From positions 744,001 through 808,000 of the forward strand of contig NZ_FOUX01000001.1 in assembly GCF_900114995.1 (NCBI RefSeq): a stretch of DNA of 64,000 nt. The letters run 5' to 3'. The notes beneath the pieces were generated by a model that saw only the letters and a program-made list of their open reading frames with translations, did not search any database and had not been told where the DNA came from. The position numbers and the translations under genes were made by a program. Below are positions 44,969 through 53,038 of this stretch, in pieces. Source of the stretch: Chitinophaga sp. YR627. GTDB lineage: Bacteria; Bacteroidota; Bacteroidia; Chitinophagales; Chitinophagaceae. Position 1 is the stretch's first letter. Each line of letters opens with the position of its first letter.

Positions 44969-47746
44969 ATGCAGATGGAACAAACGATGCGTTGGTTTGG
45001 TCCCGGGGATACTGTGCCCCTGCGATATATCAGACAGGCTGGTTGTACCGGTGTCGTAACAGCATTACACGATATTGCGCCGGGTGAGGTATGGCCGGTG
45101 ACGGCCATTATGGAACGGCGTCAGCTGATTGAAGCAGCGGGTATGACCTGGACGGTAGTGGAAAGTTTGCCGGTGAGCGAAGATATTAAACGTCAATCGG
45201 GCGATTATCTCCGGCATATAGAGAATTATAAGGAAAGTCTGCGGAATCTGGTTGCCTGTGGTATCAGGGTGATCACCTACAACTTTATGCCTGTACTGGA
45301 TTGGGTACGTACACATACTGATTATCCAATGGAAGATGGCAGTCGGGCCTTATATTTTGAACGCGCCGCATTTATTGCATTTGATCTGTTTCAGTTACAA
45401 AGGCCGGATGCAGCGGATGACTATGATGCCGCGACGATCAAAAAGGCCCGTCTCCGGTATGAGAAGATGCCGGCAGGAGAACGGGAAAGGCTTTACAGGA
45501 ATGCTTTGCTGGGATTACCGGGAACAGATGGACAGTTCACGGTGGAAGAGGTCTTACATGCATTGGCTACTTATAAAAACATAGATGCAGATAAATTGCG
45601 GAGGCATCTTTGTGCGTTTTTGTGCGCTGTTACGCCTGTTGCTGAGTCCCTGGGTTTACAGCTGGCCATTCATCCGGATGACCCGCCTTATCCGGTACTG
45701 GGATTGCCCCGCGTTGTCAGTACAGAAGCGGATGTACAGTATCTGTTTGATGCCGTACCATCCGTTGCCAATGGTTTGTGTTTTTGCACCGGTTCATTTG
45801 GAGCGAGAGCAGATAATGATCTGCCGGGCATGATACAGCGACTGGGTGATCGTATTGTATTTCTGCATCTGCGGAATACTAAGAGAGATGCGGAAGGCAA
45901 TTTTTATGAAGCGGCTCATCTTGCAGGAGATGCCGATATGTATGTGATTGTGAGTGAAATTGCCCTGCTGATGCAAAAGCGAAATGCATCGATTCCTATG
46001 CGTCCTGACCATGGGCATCAGATGCTGGATGATCTTGACAAAACTACTTATCCGGGATATAGCGCTATTGGCAGACTAAAAGGGCTTGCTGAACTGAGAG
46101 GTCTGGAGACCGGCGTATTAAGGCATCTGTTCACGTTATTGGTTCTATTACTGACGGCTTTTTCTATGCCAGTCCCCGCACAACAGAACGCCGGTCATCC
46201 AGCACTAAAGCAACAGGGCAGCACGGTACAATTGATGGTGAAAGGCGCTCCTTTTCTGGTAAGGGGAGGAGAGCTGGGTAATTCAAGCGCTTCCAGCATT
46301 GGCTATATGCAGGATCTCTGGAATACGCTCGAACAAATGCATCTGAATACCGTGCTGACGCCTGTTTACTGGGAACTGACAGAGCCTGTGGAAGGTCGGT
46401 TTGATTTCACTGTGATTGACAGCATTATCTATCAGGCGCGTCGTCATGACATGCACCTGATCCTGTTGTGGTTTGGTTCCTGGAAGAATAGTATGAGTTG
46501 TTACGTCCCGCACTGGGTGAAGAAAGATCCGCAGCGATTTCCCAGGGCCCTAAAAAGCGATGGAACCGGACAGGAGATCTTATCGGCTTTTAGTCCGCAG
46601 AACCTTGCCGCAGATGTAAAGGCATTCCGTGCCCTGATGCAGCACATCCACGAGACGGATGCCGGTTATAGTACCGTCGTTATGATTCAGGTAGAGAATG
46701 AGATCGGATTTCTGCCGGAGGCGAGAGAACATACACCCGCTGCAGATGCGGCTTATAGAGGGCTGGTGCCAGCTGCACTGATGGCGTATCTGCAAAAGCA
46801 TAAAAATGAGTTGGTGCCGGAACTGAAAGCACATTGGTCGCAAAGTAGTTATCTGACAAAGGGTACCTGGGAACAGGTATTTGGTAAGAGTATTGCTACT
46901 GAGGAGCTTTTTCAGGCATGGCATTATGCGCAATATACCAATACGGTGGCCAGTGCGGGTAAAGCAGCGTACGCGTTGCCGATGTTTGTCAATGCTGCGC
47001 TGAATCACCGGAATGTGGCGCCCGGTCAGTATCCCAGTGGTGGGCCGCTGCCACATCTGATAGATATATGGCATGCGGGAGCACCCGCAATAGATATCTT
47101 ATCTCCTGATTTTTATAATCCCCGATTTAAGTATTACAACGATCTTTATGTAAGGAGGAATAATCCCCTGTTCATTCCGGAGATACGTTTTGAGGCGTCA
47201 GACGGTGCTAAGGCATTGTATGCGGTAGGACATTATCAGGCAATGGGTTTTTCTCCGTTTTCAATAGAATCTACGGCTCAACCAAAAGCTGAAACGATCG
47301 CAAAAAGCTATGAGCTGTTGCAACAATTGTGGCCGGTAATTGCGACGTATCAGGGTTTGGGTAAGATGGAAGGTGTTTTGCTGGATACAACGGACCTGCG
47401 CCAGGAGATCGTTTCCGGTCAATATATCCTTTCTGTTGCACATGATGGAACCCTGGGCTGGACGGGTATTCCGAAGGAAAAATGGCCGGAGGGCGGTGGG
47501 ATCATTATCCATACCGGAGAAGATGAATTCATTGTAACGGGTACCGGTATTGTCATGACGTTTGGTACGAGTGACAAAACAGCTCCGCTGGTGGGGATAC
47601 TGGAAGCCTGCGAAGGTGTTTATGCAGATGGGAAATGGATGCCTGGCAGAAGATTGAATGGTGATCAGACACACCAGGGGCGCCATATCCGTATTCCTTT
47701 GGGAGAATGGGGAATTCAGCGGATAAAGTTATATCGTTATAAATAA
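44969..47746 (+). CDS. uxuA: Fusion of mannonate dehydratase (UxuA) and secreted GH35-like enzyme
   Basis: One 925-residue frame holds two complete enzymes. Residues 1-384 are mannonate dehydratase (TMRWFGPGD, IHPDDPPY, CTGSFGA, FLHLRN, RPDHGHQ, ending GRLKGLAELRG), a cytoplasmic enzyme of glucuronate breakdown that gives 2-keto-3-deoxygluconate. Residues 385-407 form a typical signal peptide (RHLFTLLVLLLTAF, then PVPAQQ). Residues 408-925 are a GH35-like enzyme with acid/base QVENEIG and nucleophile FIPEIRFE. There is no stop codon or ATG between the two parts. The product would span the inner membrane or be cut there; a lost stop codon or sequencing error is the alternative. The uxuA symbol applies to the first part only. 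Confidence 0.85.
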   Translation: MQMEQTMRWFGPGDTVPLRYIRQAGCTGVVTALHDIAPGEVWPVTAIMERRQLIEAAGMTWTVVESLPVSEDIKRQSGDYLRHIENYKESLRNLVACGIRVITYNFMPVLDWVRTHTDYPMEDGSRALYFERAAFIAFDLFQLQRPDAADDYDAATIKKARLRYEKMPAGERERLYRNALLGLPGTDGQFTVEEVLHALATYKNIDADKLRRHLCAFLCAVTPVAESLGLQLAIHPDDPPYPVLGLPRVVSTEADVQYLFDAVPSVANGLCFCTGSFGARADNDLPGMIQRLGDRIVFLHLRNTKRDAEGNFYEAAHLAGDADMYVIVSEIALLMQKRNASIPMRPDHGHQMLDDLDKTTYPGYSAIGRLKGLAELRGLETGVLRHLFTLLVLLLTAFSMPVPAQQNAGHPALKQQGSTVQLMVKGAPFLVRGGELGNSSASSIGYMQDLWNTLEQMHLNTVLTPVYWELTEPVEGRFDFTVIDSIIYQARRHDMHLILLWFGSWKNSMSCYVPHWVKKDPQRFPRALKSDGTGQEILSAFSPQNLAADVKAFRALMQHIHETDAGYSTVVMIQVENEIGFLPEAREHTPAADAAYRGLVPAALMAYLQKHKNELVPELKAHWSQSSYLTKGTWEQVFGKSIATEELFQAWHYAQYTNTVASAGKAAYALPMFVNAALNHRNVAPGQYPSGGPLPHLIDIWHAGAPAIDILSPDFYNPRFKYYNDLYVRRNNPLFIPEIRFEASDGAKALYAVGHYQAMGFSPFSIESTAQPKAETIAKSYELLQQLWPVIATYQGLGKMEGVLLDTTDLRQEIVSGQYILSVAHDGTLGWTGIPKEKWPEGGGIIIHTGEDEFIVTGTGIVMTFGTSDKTAPLVGILEACEGVYADGKWMPGRRLNGDQTHQGRHIRIPLGEWGIQRIKLYRYK

Positions 47747-47785
47747 ACAGGTCTCTTCTATATACATTGATCATTCCACGAAAAG

Positions 47786-48535
47786 ATGAATACGACAAAG
47801 AAACTGGCAATCGTTACCGGCGGTGGTTCCGGCATCGGATTCGCCATCGCAACACAGTTTGTTCAGCATGATATTTATACGGTTCTCGTAGGCCGGGACG
47901 AGCAGAAATTGCGGCGTGCCTGTGAAGAGCTGGGTCCCAACAGTGAATGTTATTCCTGCGATCTGAGTGATCTGCATGCTATTCCTGTTATGGTTGACAG
48001 GATCATCGCCCGCTACGGTCATATAGATATATTAGTTAACAATGCCGGCATCAATATGAAGAAATCGTTTACGGACGTGACAGACGATGAATTTCAGGCT
48101 ATTATGCAGATAAATGTGACCGCGGTTTTTGCTTTATCCCGCGAGGTGGTCAAACATCAGCTGGATAAAAAGGTAGGCGGTTGTATCATTAATATCAGCT
48201 CTATGGCTTCGCAGTATGGCATTCCAAAGGTGATTGCCTACACGGCTTCAAAATCGGCGATAGAGGGTATGACAAAAGCGATGGCAACAGAATTATCGCC
48301 TTATGGCATCCGGATCAACTGTATCGCGCCGGGGTTTATTGCGACAGATATGAGTGCGAAGGCCCTGGATGCTGATCCTGAAAGAAAAGCGAAGGCATTG
48401 GGACGAACCCCGCTGGGGTATCTGGGACAGCCGGCAGATATTGGTGCAGCGGCTTTATTTCTGGCCTCCGATGCAGCGCAATATATTACCGGTGTCGTAT
48501 TGCCGGTGGATGGCGGGAATGCAGTCGGATTCTAA
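47786..48535 (+). CDS. SDR-family oxidoreductase, possible fructuronate reductase
   Basis: A 249-residue classical short-chain dehydrogenase: cofactor motif TGGGSGIG (about 11-18), NNAG, catalytic Ser in NISSMAS, YTASK catalytic Tyr/Lys and a C-terminal TGVVLPVDGG. It lies 39 bases behind the uxuA fusion on the same strand. Between glucuronate and mannonate an NADH-dependent fructuronate reductase is needed, and in many Bacteroidetes an SDR next to uxuA is annotated as that enzyme. This role is inferred from context; sequence alone supports only a sugar-type SDR (gluconate 5-dehydrogenase-like). Confidence 0.82.
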   Translation: MNTTKKLAIVTGGGSGIGFAIATQFVQHDIYTVLVGRDEQKLRRACEELGPNSECYSCDLSDLHAIPVMVDRIIARYGHIDILVNNAGINMKKSFTDVTDDEFQAIMQINVTAVFALSREVVKHQLDKKVGGCIINISSMASQYGIPKVIAYTASKSAIEGMTKAMATELSPYGIRINCIAPGFIATDMSAKALDADPERKAKALGRTPLGYLGQPADIGAAALFLASDAAQYITGVVLPVDGGNAVGF

Positions 48536-48604
48536 AGAAATATGGAAGGCTGTAGTTGGGACCAGATATTTATCATGATAAGAATATAAAAGGTGCTGCA
48601 AAAG

Positions 48605-48634
48605 TTGCATAATTCAGGCGATTGACTACATTTA
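48605..48634 (+). promoter_or_regulatory. Promoter of the PAS-domain gene
   Basis: TTG (48605-48607), exactly 19 bases, then TACATTTA (48627-48634), one base off TAnnTTTG. The start of transcription near 48641 leaves a leader of about 36 bases. Confidence 0.5.
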
Positions 48635-48676
48635 CAATCGCATTTTCGTAGCGTTGTCCTATACTGTTACCTTGTT

Positions 48677-50095
48677 ATGATGAGTTCGGAAGAAATGAGG
48701 TCGTCATTCGATCTCTATAACTACAGTCCTGTTCCTATGTGGCTGTATGATATCAACAGTTTGCAAATACTGGCTGTCAATGATGCCGCCTGTAGAGAAT
48801 ATGGCTATTCCCGTGAGAAATTCCTTTCTCTGAAAGTGGATGTGTTATGGCATGCGCTTTACTCCAGTGCCATGATGGACCTCATCAATACTGCGGCCAG
48901 GCAAAGATTGCCTTATATGGGGACCGTGAAATTCATCACCCGTAAGGGCGATATGCTGATTGTAGATCTCCAGGCAACACCTATGACGGCGTGGCATGAA
49001 GATGCGCGTATTGTATCGGCGATCAATGTGACCGAACGCGAGCGGGCCAAGGAAACGGAGCGGCAACTGAGACTGAGTAACGAGCGCTTCAATTATGTCA
49101 GCAGGGCCAGTAACGAGGCGATTTACGACTGGGACCTGACGGCTGACAATATTTACTGGGCGGATGGTTTCTGCCGCGTATTCGGGTATCCGCTGGACCG
49201 TAAGCCTTATCCCCTTAAAAGCTGGTCCAGGATGGTGCATCCGGACGATCTGCTGAAGACCCGGGAAAGCCTGCGTTGCGCCCTGCAGGATATGCATACG
49301 ATCTACTGGCATTCGCAGTACCGTTTCCGGCATTCCATGAGTACCTATCTGTTCGTCGAGGAAACCGGTTATATCATCAGAAACAAAGAGGGAAGGGCTG
49401 TCAGAATGATTGGTACGCTCCGGGATATTACTACTCAGCGGGAAACTTCGGCAGCATTGGAGGCCTCTGAGAAACGCTATAGTGATCTTTTCCATCTAAG
49501 CCCATTACCGATGTGGGTGTATGATATGCAGACCTATCAGTTCCTCGACGTAAATAAGGCTGCTGTAACGTTTTATGGGTATAGCCGGGAGGAATTCCTA
49601 TCTATGACGCTCCGGGATGTCAGGAAGCCTGAAAACAGGCATGAAGTGGATGAAATTGTCAGAGAGCGGATCAAGCCAAGGGAGTACCATTCAGCTATTG
49701 TGCAGCATGTGAAGAAATCAGGGGAGGAGGTTGTGGTCAATGTGAGTGGCAATTCCATTGCATATTGTGATAAGGAGGCGCGGGTTGTGGTCGCATTTGA
49801 TATCACAGAGAAGCGGAAGTATATCAGTGCGATAGAAGAACAAAACGCCCGGCTGGAGGAAATCACCTGGACGCAGGCACATCTTGTAAGAGCGCCGCTT
49901 GCACGTATCATGGGAATTACACAGTTACTGGGAGATGCCGGGGTAGATGTGGCGACGAAAGAGACGTTGTTGTCTTATCTGCAGGTCTCTGCAACGGAGC
50001 TGGATGATATTATCCGGAAGATCATTCAGAAGAGTCAGGAGGTAACAGAGAAACATAATTATTTGCCATCTGAGCTAACGGGATGTCAAAAATAA
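48677..50095 (+). CDS. Multi-PAS sensor protein with histidine box but no ATPase domain
   Basis: A 472-residue cytoplasmic protein with three PAS domains. The first and third open alike (YNYSPVPMWLYDINS and FHLSPLPMWVYDMQT, about residues 14 and 273); the second (about 150-260) carries a PAC motif (IRNKEGRAVRMIGTLRDIT). A short coiled coil leads to WTQAHLVRAPLAR, a histidine-kinase H-box (His402), after which only 70 residues follow and no N-, G- or F-box is present. It cannot phosphorylate itself alone. It may pair with another kinase or act as a phosphotransfer or scaffold protein. No response regulator lies next to it. Confidence 0.85.
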   Translation: MMSSEEMRSSFDLYNYSPVPMWLYDINSLQILAVNDAACREYGYSREKFLSLKVDVLWHALYSSAMMDLINTAARQRLPYMGTVKFITRKGDMLIVDLQATPMTAWHEDARIVSAINVTERERAKETERQLRLSNERFNYVSRASNEAIYDWDLTADNIYWADGFCRVFGYPLDRKPYPLKSWSRMVHPDDLLKTRESLRCALQDMHTIYWHSQYRFRHSMSTYLFVEETGYIIRNKEGRAVRMIGTLRDITTQRETSAALEASEKRYSDLFHLSPLPMWVYDMQTYQFLDVNKAAVTFYGYSREEFLSMTLRDVRKPENRHEVDEIVRERIKPREYHSAIVQHVKKSGEEVVVNVSGNSIAYCDKEARVVVAFDITEKRKYISAIEEQNARLEEITWTQAHLVRAPLARIMGITQLLGDAGVDVATKETLLSYLQVSATELDDIIRKIIQKSQEVTEKHNYLPSELTGCQK

Positions 50096-50096
50096 A

Positions 50097-50128
50097 TGCC
50101 GGACATGAGTGAGACCACCGTTCCGGCA
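50097..50128. terminator. Weak hairpin after the PAS-domain gene
   Basis: TGCCGGA (50097-50103) pairs with TCCGGCA (50122-50128) across an 18-base loop. It lacks a T-run, so it is at best a weak terminator for the convergent PAS and HAD genes. Confidence 0.35.
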
Positions 50129-50158
50129 CTGCCTATAACAGATGCATGAACATGTATT

Positions 50159-50836
50159 TTAGCGCAACAGCGGCAACAGTTCCATCAGGTTGTTGATAAT
50201 ATAGTCCGGATGGGCGGTTTCCAGCTGTGCCTGCGTATGTGCACCGGTGGTGATACCGATGCTCAGTCCGCAGCCTGCATTTTTCCCTTCTTCAATATCA
50301 ATTGCAGAATCTCCCACTTTTACAACTTCACTACCATCGGTGATATGAAACAGCTGCATGGCATGCAGGATCATATCCGGTTCTGGTCTGTTATGAGGTA
50401 CATCACTGGCGGTCACCAATGCGTCATATTCAACGCCTTCCTGCCAACCTATTTTATGCAAAATAGCACTTGCTGTTTTTCTGTCGTAACCGGTATTTAA
50501 GATCGTCCGGATATTCTTCTCTTTTAATGCGGCCAGCAGTTCGACAGCATTGGACTGCGCAAGGATCTGCTCCTGTGCGTAAGCTGCGGTTAGTTGTATG
50601 ATGAAGTGTTCATAGATGGTAGCTGTTAACTGTTCATCTGCCACGCCTGCATATGCAGAAAGCACGGAGCGGATGGCCTGTTTCTTTTCCTTACCTGCGC
50701 CTTCGGCCAGCACCTGTGCAAGTGTGAAACTAAATCCTGCTTCGTTGATAGCATTCCTTAAAGTTTTGTATACCAGATTATCTTCATTGATGGTCGTACC
50801 GGCCATGTCAAAGACAACCATTTTTATTTTTTGCAT
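50159..50836 (-). CDS. Phosphonatase-like HAD hydrolase
   Basis: A 225-residue HAD hydrolase. Motif I is VFDMAGTT (nucleophile Asp9, with Ala in place of the general acid Asp, as in phosphonatases), motif II NTGYDRKT, motif III and IV KVGDSAIDIEEGKNAG. The cap region lacks the PMG-x-x-K Schiff-base lysine signature of true phosphonoacetaldehyde hydrolase. This describes the phosphonatase-like family that commonly sits next to a dedicated FAD oxidoreductase, as here (48-base gap). It probably cleaves a phosphonate or phosphate product of that oxidase; the exact reaction is not certain. Confidence 0.82.
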   Translation of the reverse strand: MQKIKMVVFDMAGTTINEDNLVYKTLRNAINEAGFSFTLAQVLAEGAGKEKKQAIRSVLSAYAGVADEQLTATIYEHFIIQLTAAYAQEQILAQSNAVELLAALKEKNIRTILNTGYDRKTASAILHKIGWQEGVEYDALVTASDVPHNRPEPDMILHAMQLFHITDGSEVVKVGDSAIDIEEGKNAGCGLSIGITTGAHTQAQLETAHPDYIINNLMELLPLLR

Positions 50837-50884
50837 TGCTGAGAGTAATTGATGGTGTGAAAGATGGATCGCTGTCAGCCTGGT

Positions 50885-52030
50885 TTAAAGCGTGTTTACA
50901 GGGATCTCTCCGTTGATGACTTCTTCTGCAAGTCCGAAGGAAAGCGTCATACCGTTACCGCCGACACCGTTGATGATGGTAACGCCTGCTTCCGGACTTA
51001 ATACCAGTTCGGTGCTGTCGTTCGTCATTTTGGGATAAAAGCCTACCCAGTGCTGGATGATCTGAGATGATTGCAACTGTGTGAATGTGCCGAGATAATT
51101 AATAATCATCTGGTCGATGAAACCACGGCTGAAGGGATCGTGTGTCAGACCGTATTCATGTGAGTCACCGATGGTGAGTTCGCCATATTGGTTCTGCGAT
51201 ACCATCACATGAATGCCCCATTTTAACTCTTCTGCGTACTGTTCCTCGTAACGTTTTTTCAGGGCTGGCAGTGAGGCGGCCGACTGAAAGCCGGGATAAT
51301 GTACCATGGAGAGTCCGCCACAGAGGGACGGGCCGATACGTTGTCCTTCCGCGAGGGCAGCAGCACGCATCATCTGTAATTTACATTTGGTCAGACTCAG
51401 TTGACGGAAAGTATCCGGATAAAGTGTTTCAAAGTCTACGCCGCTGCATACGTAGATCTGGTCGGCTTCCCATTGCTGGTTGCCCGAAAAGACGGCCGGA
51501 TAGCTGATCTTATGAATGGCGGTATGCCAGTGAAAGCGGATGTTGTATTTCTTTTCCAGGAAAGCGGCTACCTGTCCGATCGCTTCCCGTGCTTCCACGA
51601 TCATTTCGTCCGGACTCCAGAGTGCACCGAGTAATCCTTCCCGGTTGATGGATGGAGATTTCTCCAGTGCTTCCGCCGGCGTCAGGAGTGCACAGTTACG
51701 TTCAGCGGCGTTGGCGCTAACATACTCGCGGATCGCCTGTAGTTCGTCGTCATGATAGGCCAGGTGCAGGGAGCCCACCGGGTCGTGCCAGATGCCGGCC
51801 TCTTCGCAGATGGATTGCCATATTTCCCGGGAACGTCTGGCTCTTTTATACAGTTTTCCTGATGGCTGACCGATCGGCCATATCATCCCGAAGTTCCTGA
51901 TGGACGCGCCTACGGCACGTTCGTCCCTTTCAAATACTTCGACTTCAAAACCTTTTAGCGCAAGTGCTCTGGCAGTTGCCATACCTACGATGCCTGCGCC
52001 GATAACGATGGCTTTCTGTTGCTGTGTCAT
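50885..52030 (-). CDS. FAD-dependent amine oxidoreductase of the phosphonate-linked family
   Basis: A 381-residue DAO-type flavoprotein. The N-terminal Rossmann motif VIGAGIVGMATARALALKG (about 10-28) binds FAD, and the C-terminal NGVGGNGMTLSFGLAEEV completes the cofactor site. The family with RNFGMIWPIGQPSGKLY near residue 46 is found beside phosphonatase-like hydrolases and is proposed to oxidise aminophosphonates. It is the first gene of the pair, directly behind a long inverted repeat (52044-52080) likely bound by the XRE-cupin regulator. Confidence 0.85.
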   Translation of the reverse strand: MTQQQKAIVIGAGIVGMATARALALKGFEVEVFERDERAVGASIRNFGMIWPIGQPSGKLYKRARRSREIWQSICEEAGIWHDPVGSLHLAYHDDELQAIREYVSANAAERNCALLTPAEALEKSPSINREGLLGALWSPDEMIVEAREAIGQVAAFLEKKYNIRFHWHTAIHKISYPAVFSGNQQWEADQIYVCSGVDFETLYPDTFRQLSLTKCKLQMMRAAALAEGQRIGPSLCGGLSMVHYPGFQSAASLPALKKRYEEQYAEELKWGIHVMVSQNQYGELTIGDSHEYGLTHDPFSRGFIDQMIINYLGTFTQLQSSQIIQHWVGFYPKMTNDSTELVLSPEAGVTIINGVGGNGMTLSFGLAEEVINGEIPVNTL

Positions 52031-52043
52031 AACTATAAAAAAA

Positions 52044-52080
52044 GATAAACAAAGTTTAGCTAAACTAAACTTTGTTTATC
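52044..52080. promoter_or_regulatory. 16-bp perfect inverted repeat, operator and/or terminator
   Basis: Arms 52044-52059 and 52065-52080 are perfect inverted copies with a 5-base spacer. The centre contains the 12-bp palindrome GTTTAGCTAAAC (52054-52065). Read on the minus strand it is followed by seven T, so it can end the XRE transcript. It also lies 14 bases before the FAD oxidoreductase start, an ideal repressor site. Both uses are possible. Confidence 0.65.
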
Positions 52081-52111
52081 ATCAGTTTACACGAGCGGTA
52101 TTAATTTTTTA

Positions 52112-52693
52112 TTAAGCCTCCTTATTTTCAAAGAAGTAAATGACGAGCATAATGGCGTTGGCAGTGCCGGTATTCTTTGGTGTATGGGAGATGCGGCCGT
52201 CAAAAAGGAGGGAATCTCCTTTGGACAGGAGGTAGGCGTCACCACCGATATTGTATTCCACATCGCCGCTGATCATGTATTTGTATTCAAAGGCTTCGGT
52301 CTGGACCATGGGTCGATTGGCACCGGGTTCGAGTTCCAGCAGGACAATGTCTACAGTTCCTTTATTAACGGACTGGGTAAAGATGCGTTTGTAGAAGAAG
52401 CCGATGGCGTCTTCCTTTTCAAACGGATCATAATCAGCCGGTTTTTTGACCAGTACAAGCGGTTGTTCGCTGGTGGTACTGATATCTTTAAAAAACACAT
52501 TGAGATCAATTTCCAGGGCTCTGATAATGTCTATGAGGACGATCAGGGAAGGAATGGTACGGCTGTTCTCAATCTGTGAGATCAGGCCTTTACTGACCTT
52601 GGCGCGGTCGGCCAGGTCCTGCACGGTAATGTTCTTTTCGCGTCGTTTTTCTTTTATCCTGTTGCTGATCTGAACTAAAGTGTCCTCTTTCAT
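52112..52693 (-). CDS. XRE-family regulator with C-terminal cupin domain
   Basis: A 193-residue regulator. The N-terminal helix-turn-helix (about 8-65) has ITVQDLADRAKVSKGLISQIEN. The C-terminal cupin (about 110-188) has LEPGANRPMVQTEAFEYKYMISGDVEYNIGG and GDSLLFDGRISHTPKNTG. Such regulators sense a small metabolite through the cupin and control adjacent catabolic genes. It precedes the FAD oxidoreductase and HAD genes on the same strand, with the long inverted repeat in between as likely target. Confidence 0.88.
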   Translation of the reverse strand: MKEDTLVQISNRIKEKRREKNITVQDLADRAKVSKGLISQIENSRTIPSLIVLIDIIRALEIDLNVFFKDISTTSEQPLVLVKKPADYDPFEKEDAIGFFYKRIFTQSVNKGTVDIVLLELEPGANRPMVQTEAFEYKYMISGDVEYNIGGDAYLLSKGDSLLFDGRISHTPKNTGTANAIMLVIYFFENKEA

Positions 52694-52890
52694 TATGAAT
52701 GATATTAAACCGGGATGACCGGGCTGTAAATTACATATTATAATAAAAGCGAAGGAGGGAAGACGGTTGTTATCCTACTGTGGAGATAAAATAGTATCAG
52801 TTTTGATTTGGAGGTGTTCGGTCGTTTGTGAAATATGACATTGATTATCATATTGTTGAGATTTATTTGTGCTAAAGCGTGGGTCAGAAT

Positions 52891-52956
52891 TTACGCCATA
52901 CCCGACGTATACATGCTTCATACACGACGTATATACGACGCATCTATGCCTGATCT
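52891..52956. repeat. Six tandem degenerate 11-bp repeats
   Basis: Read in steps of 11 from 52891, six units share AT at positions 8-9 in all copies, a pyrimidine at positions 2 and 11, and G at position 3 in five of six. Three carry the core CGACG (52903, 52925, 52936). The period equals about one helical turn, so all units face the same side of the DNA. Confidence 0.6.
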
Positions 52957-52963
52957 ATAACGT

Positions 52964-53005
52964 AAAAGGCAGCTGGAAATGATACTTTTTTCGCAGCTGC
53001 CTTTT
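52964..53005. terminator. Terminator of the flavoprotein gene
   Basis: AAAAGGCAGCTG (52964-52975) pairs perfectly with CAGCTGCCTTTT (52994-53005). Read on the minus strand, after the gene that ends at 53039, the stem ends in TTTT. It is symmetrical and could work in both directions. Confidence 0.75.
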
Positions 53006-53038
53006 GGCGTTATTTATTTTCCTGACAGATCTTCATCG

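Larger units (their letters stand above)
52694..53038. other. Intergenic region with 11-bp repeat array and terminator
   Basis: This 345-base gap lies upstream of the XRE gene and downstream of the flavoprotein gene (both minus strand). It holds an array of six degenerate 11-bp repeats (52891-52956) and a 12-bp stem terminator (52964-53005). The rest (52694-52890) is A+T-rich with no recognised element. Confidence 0.6.

Noticed and set aside
48634..48641. ACAATCGC half-site near the PAS gene promoter, like half a LacI operator
   Set aside because: Only eight bases match and the second half is missing; not enough to add the PAS gene to the LacI regulon.
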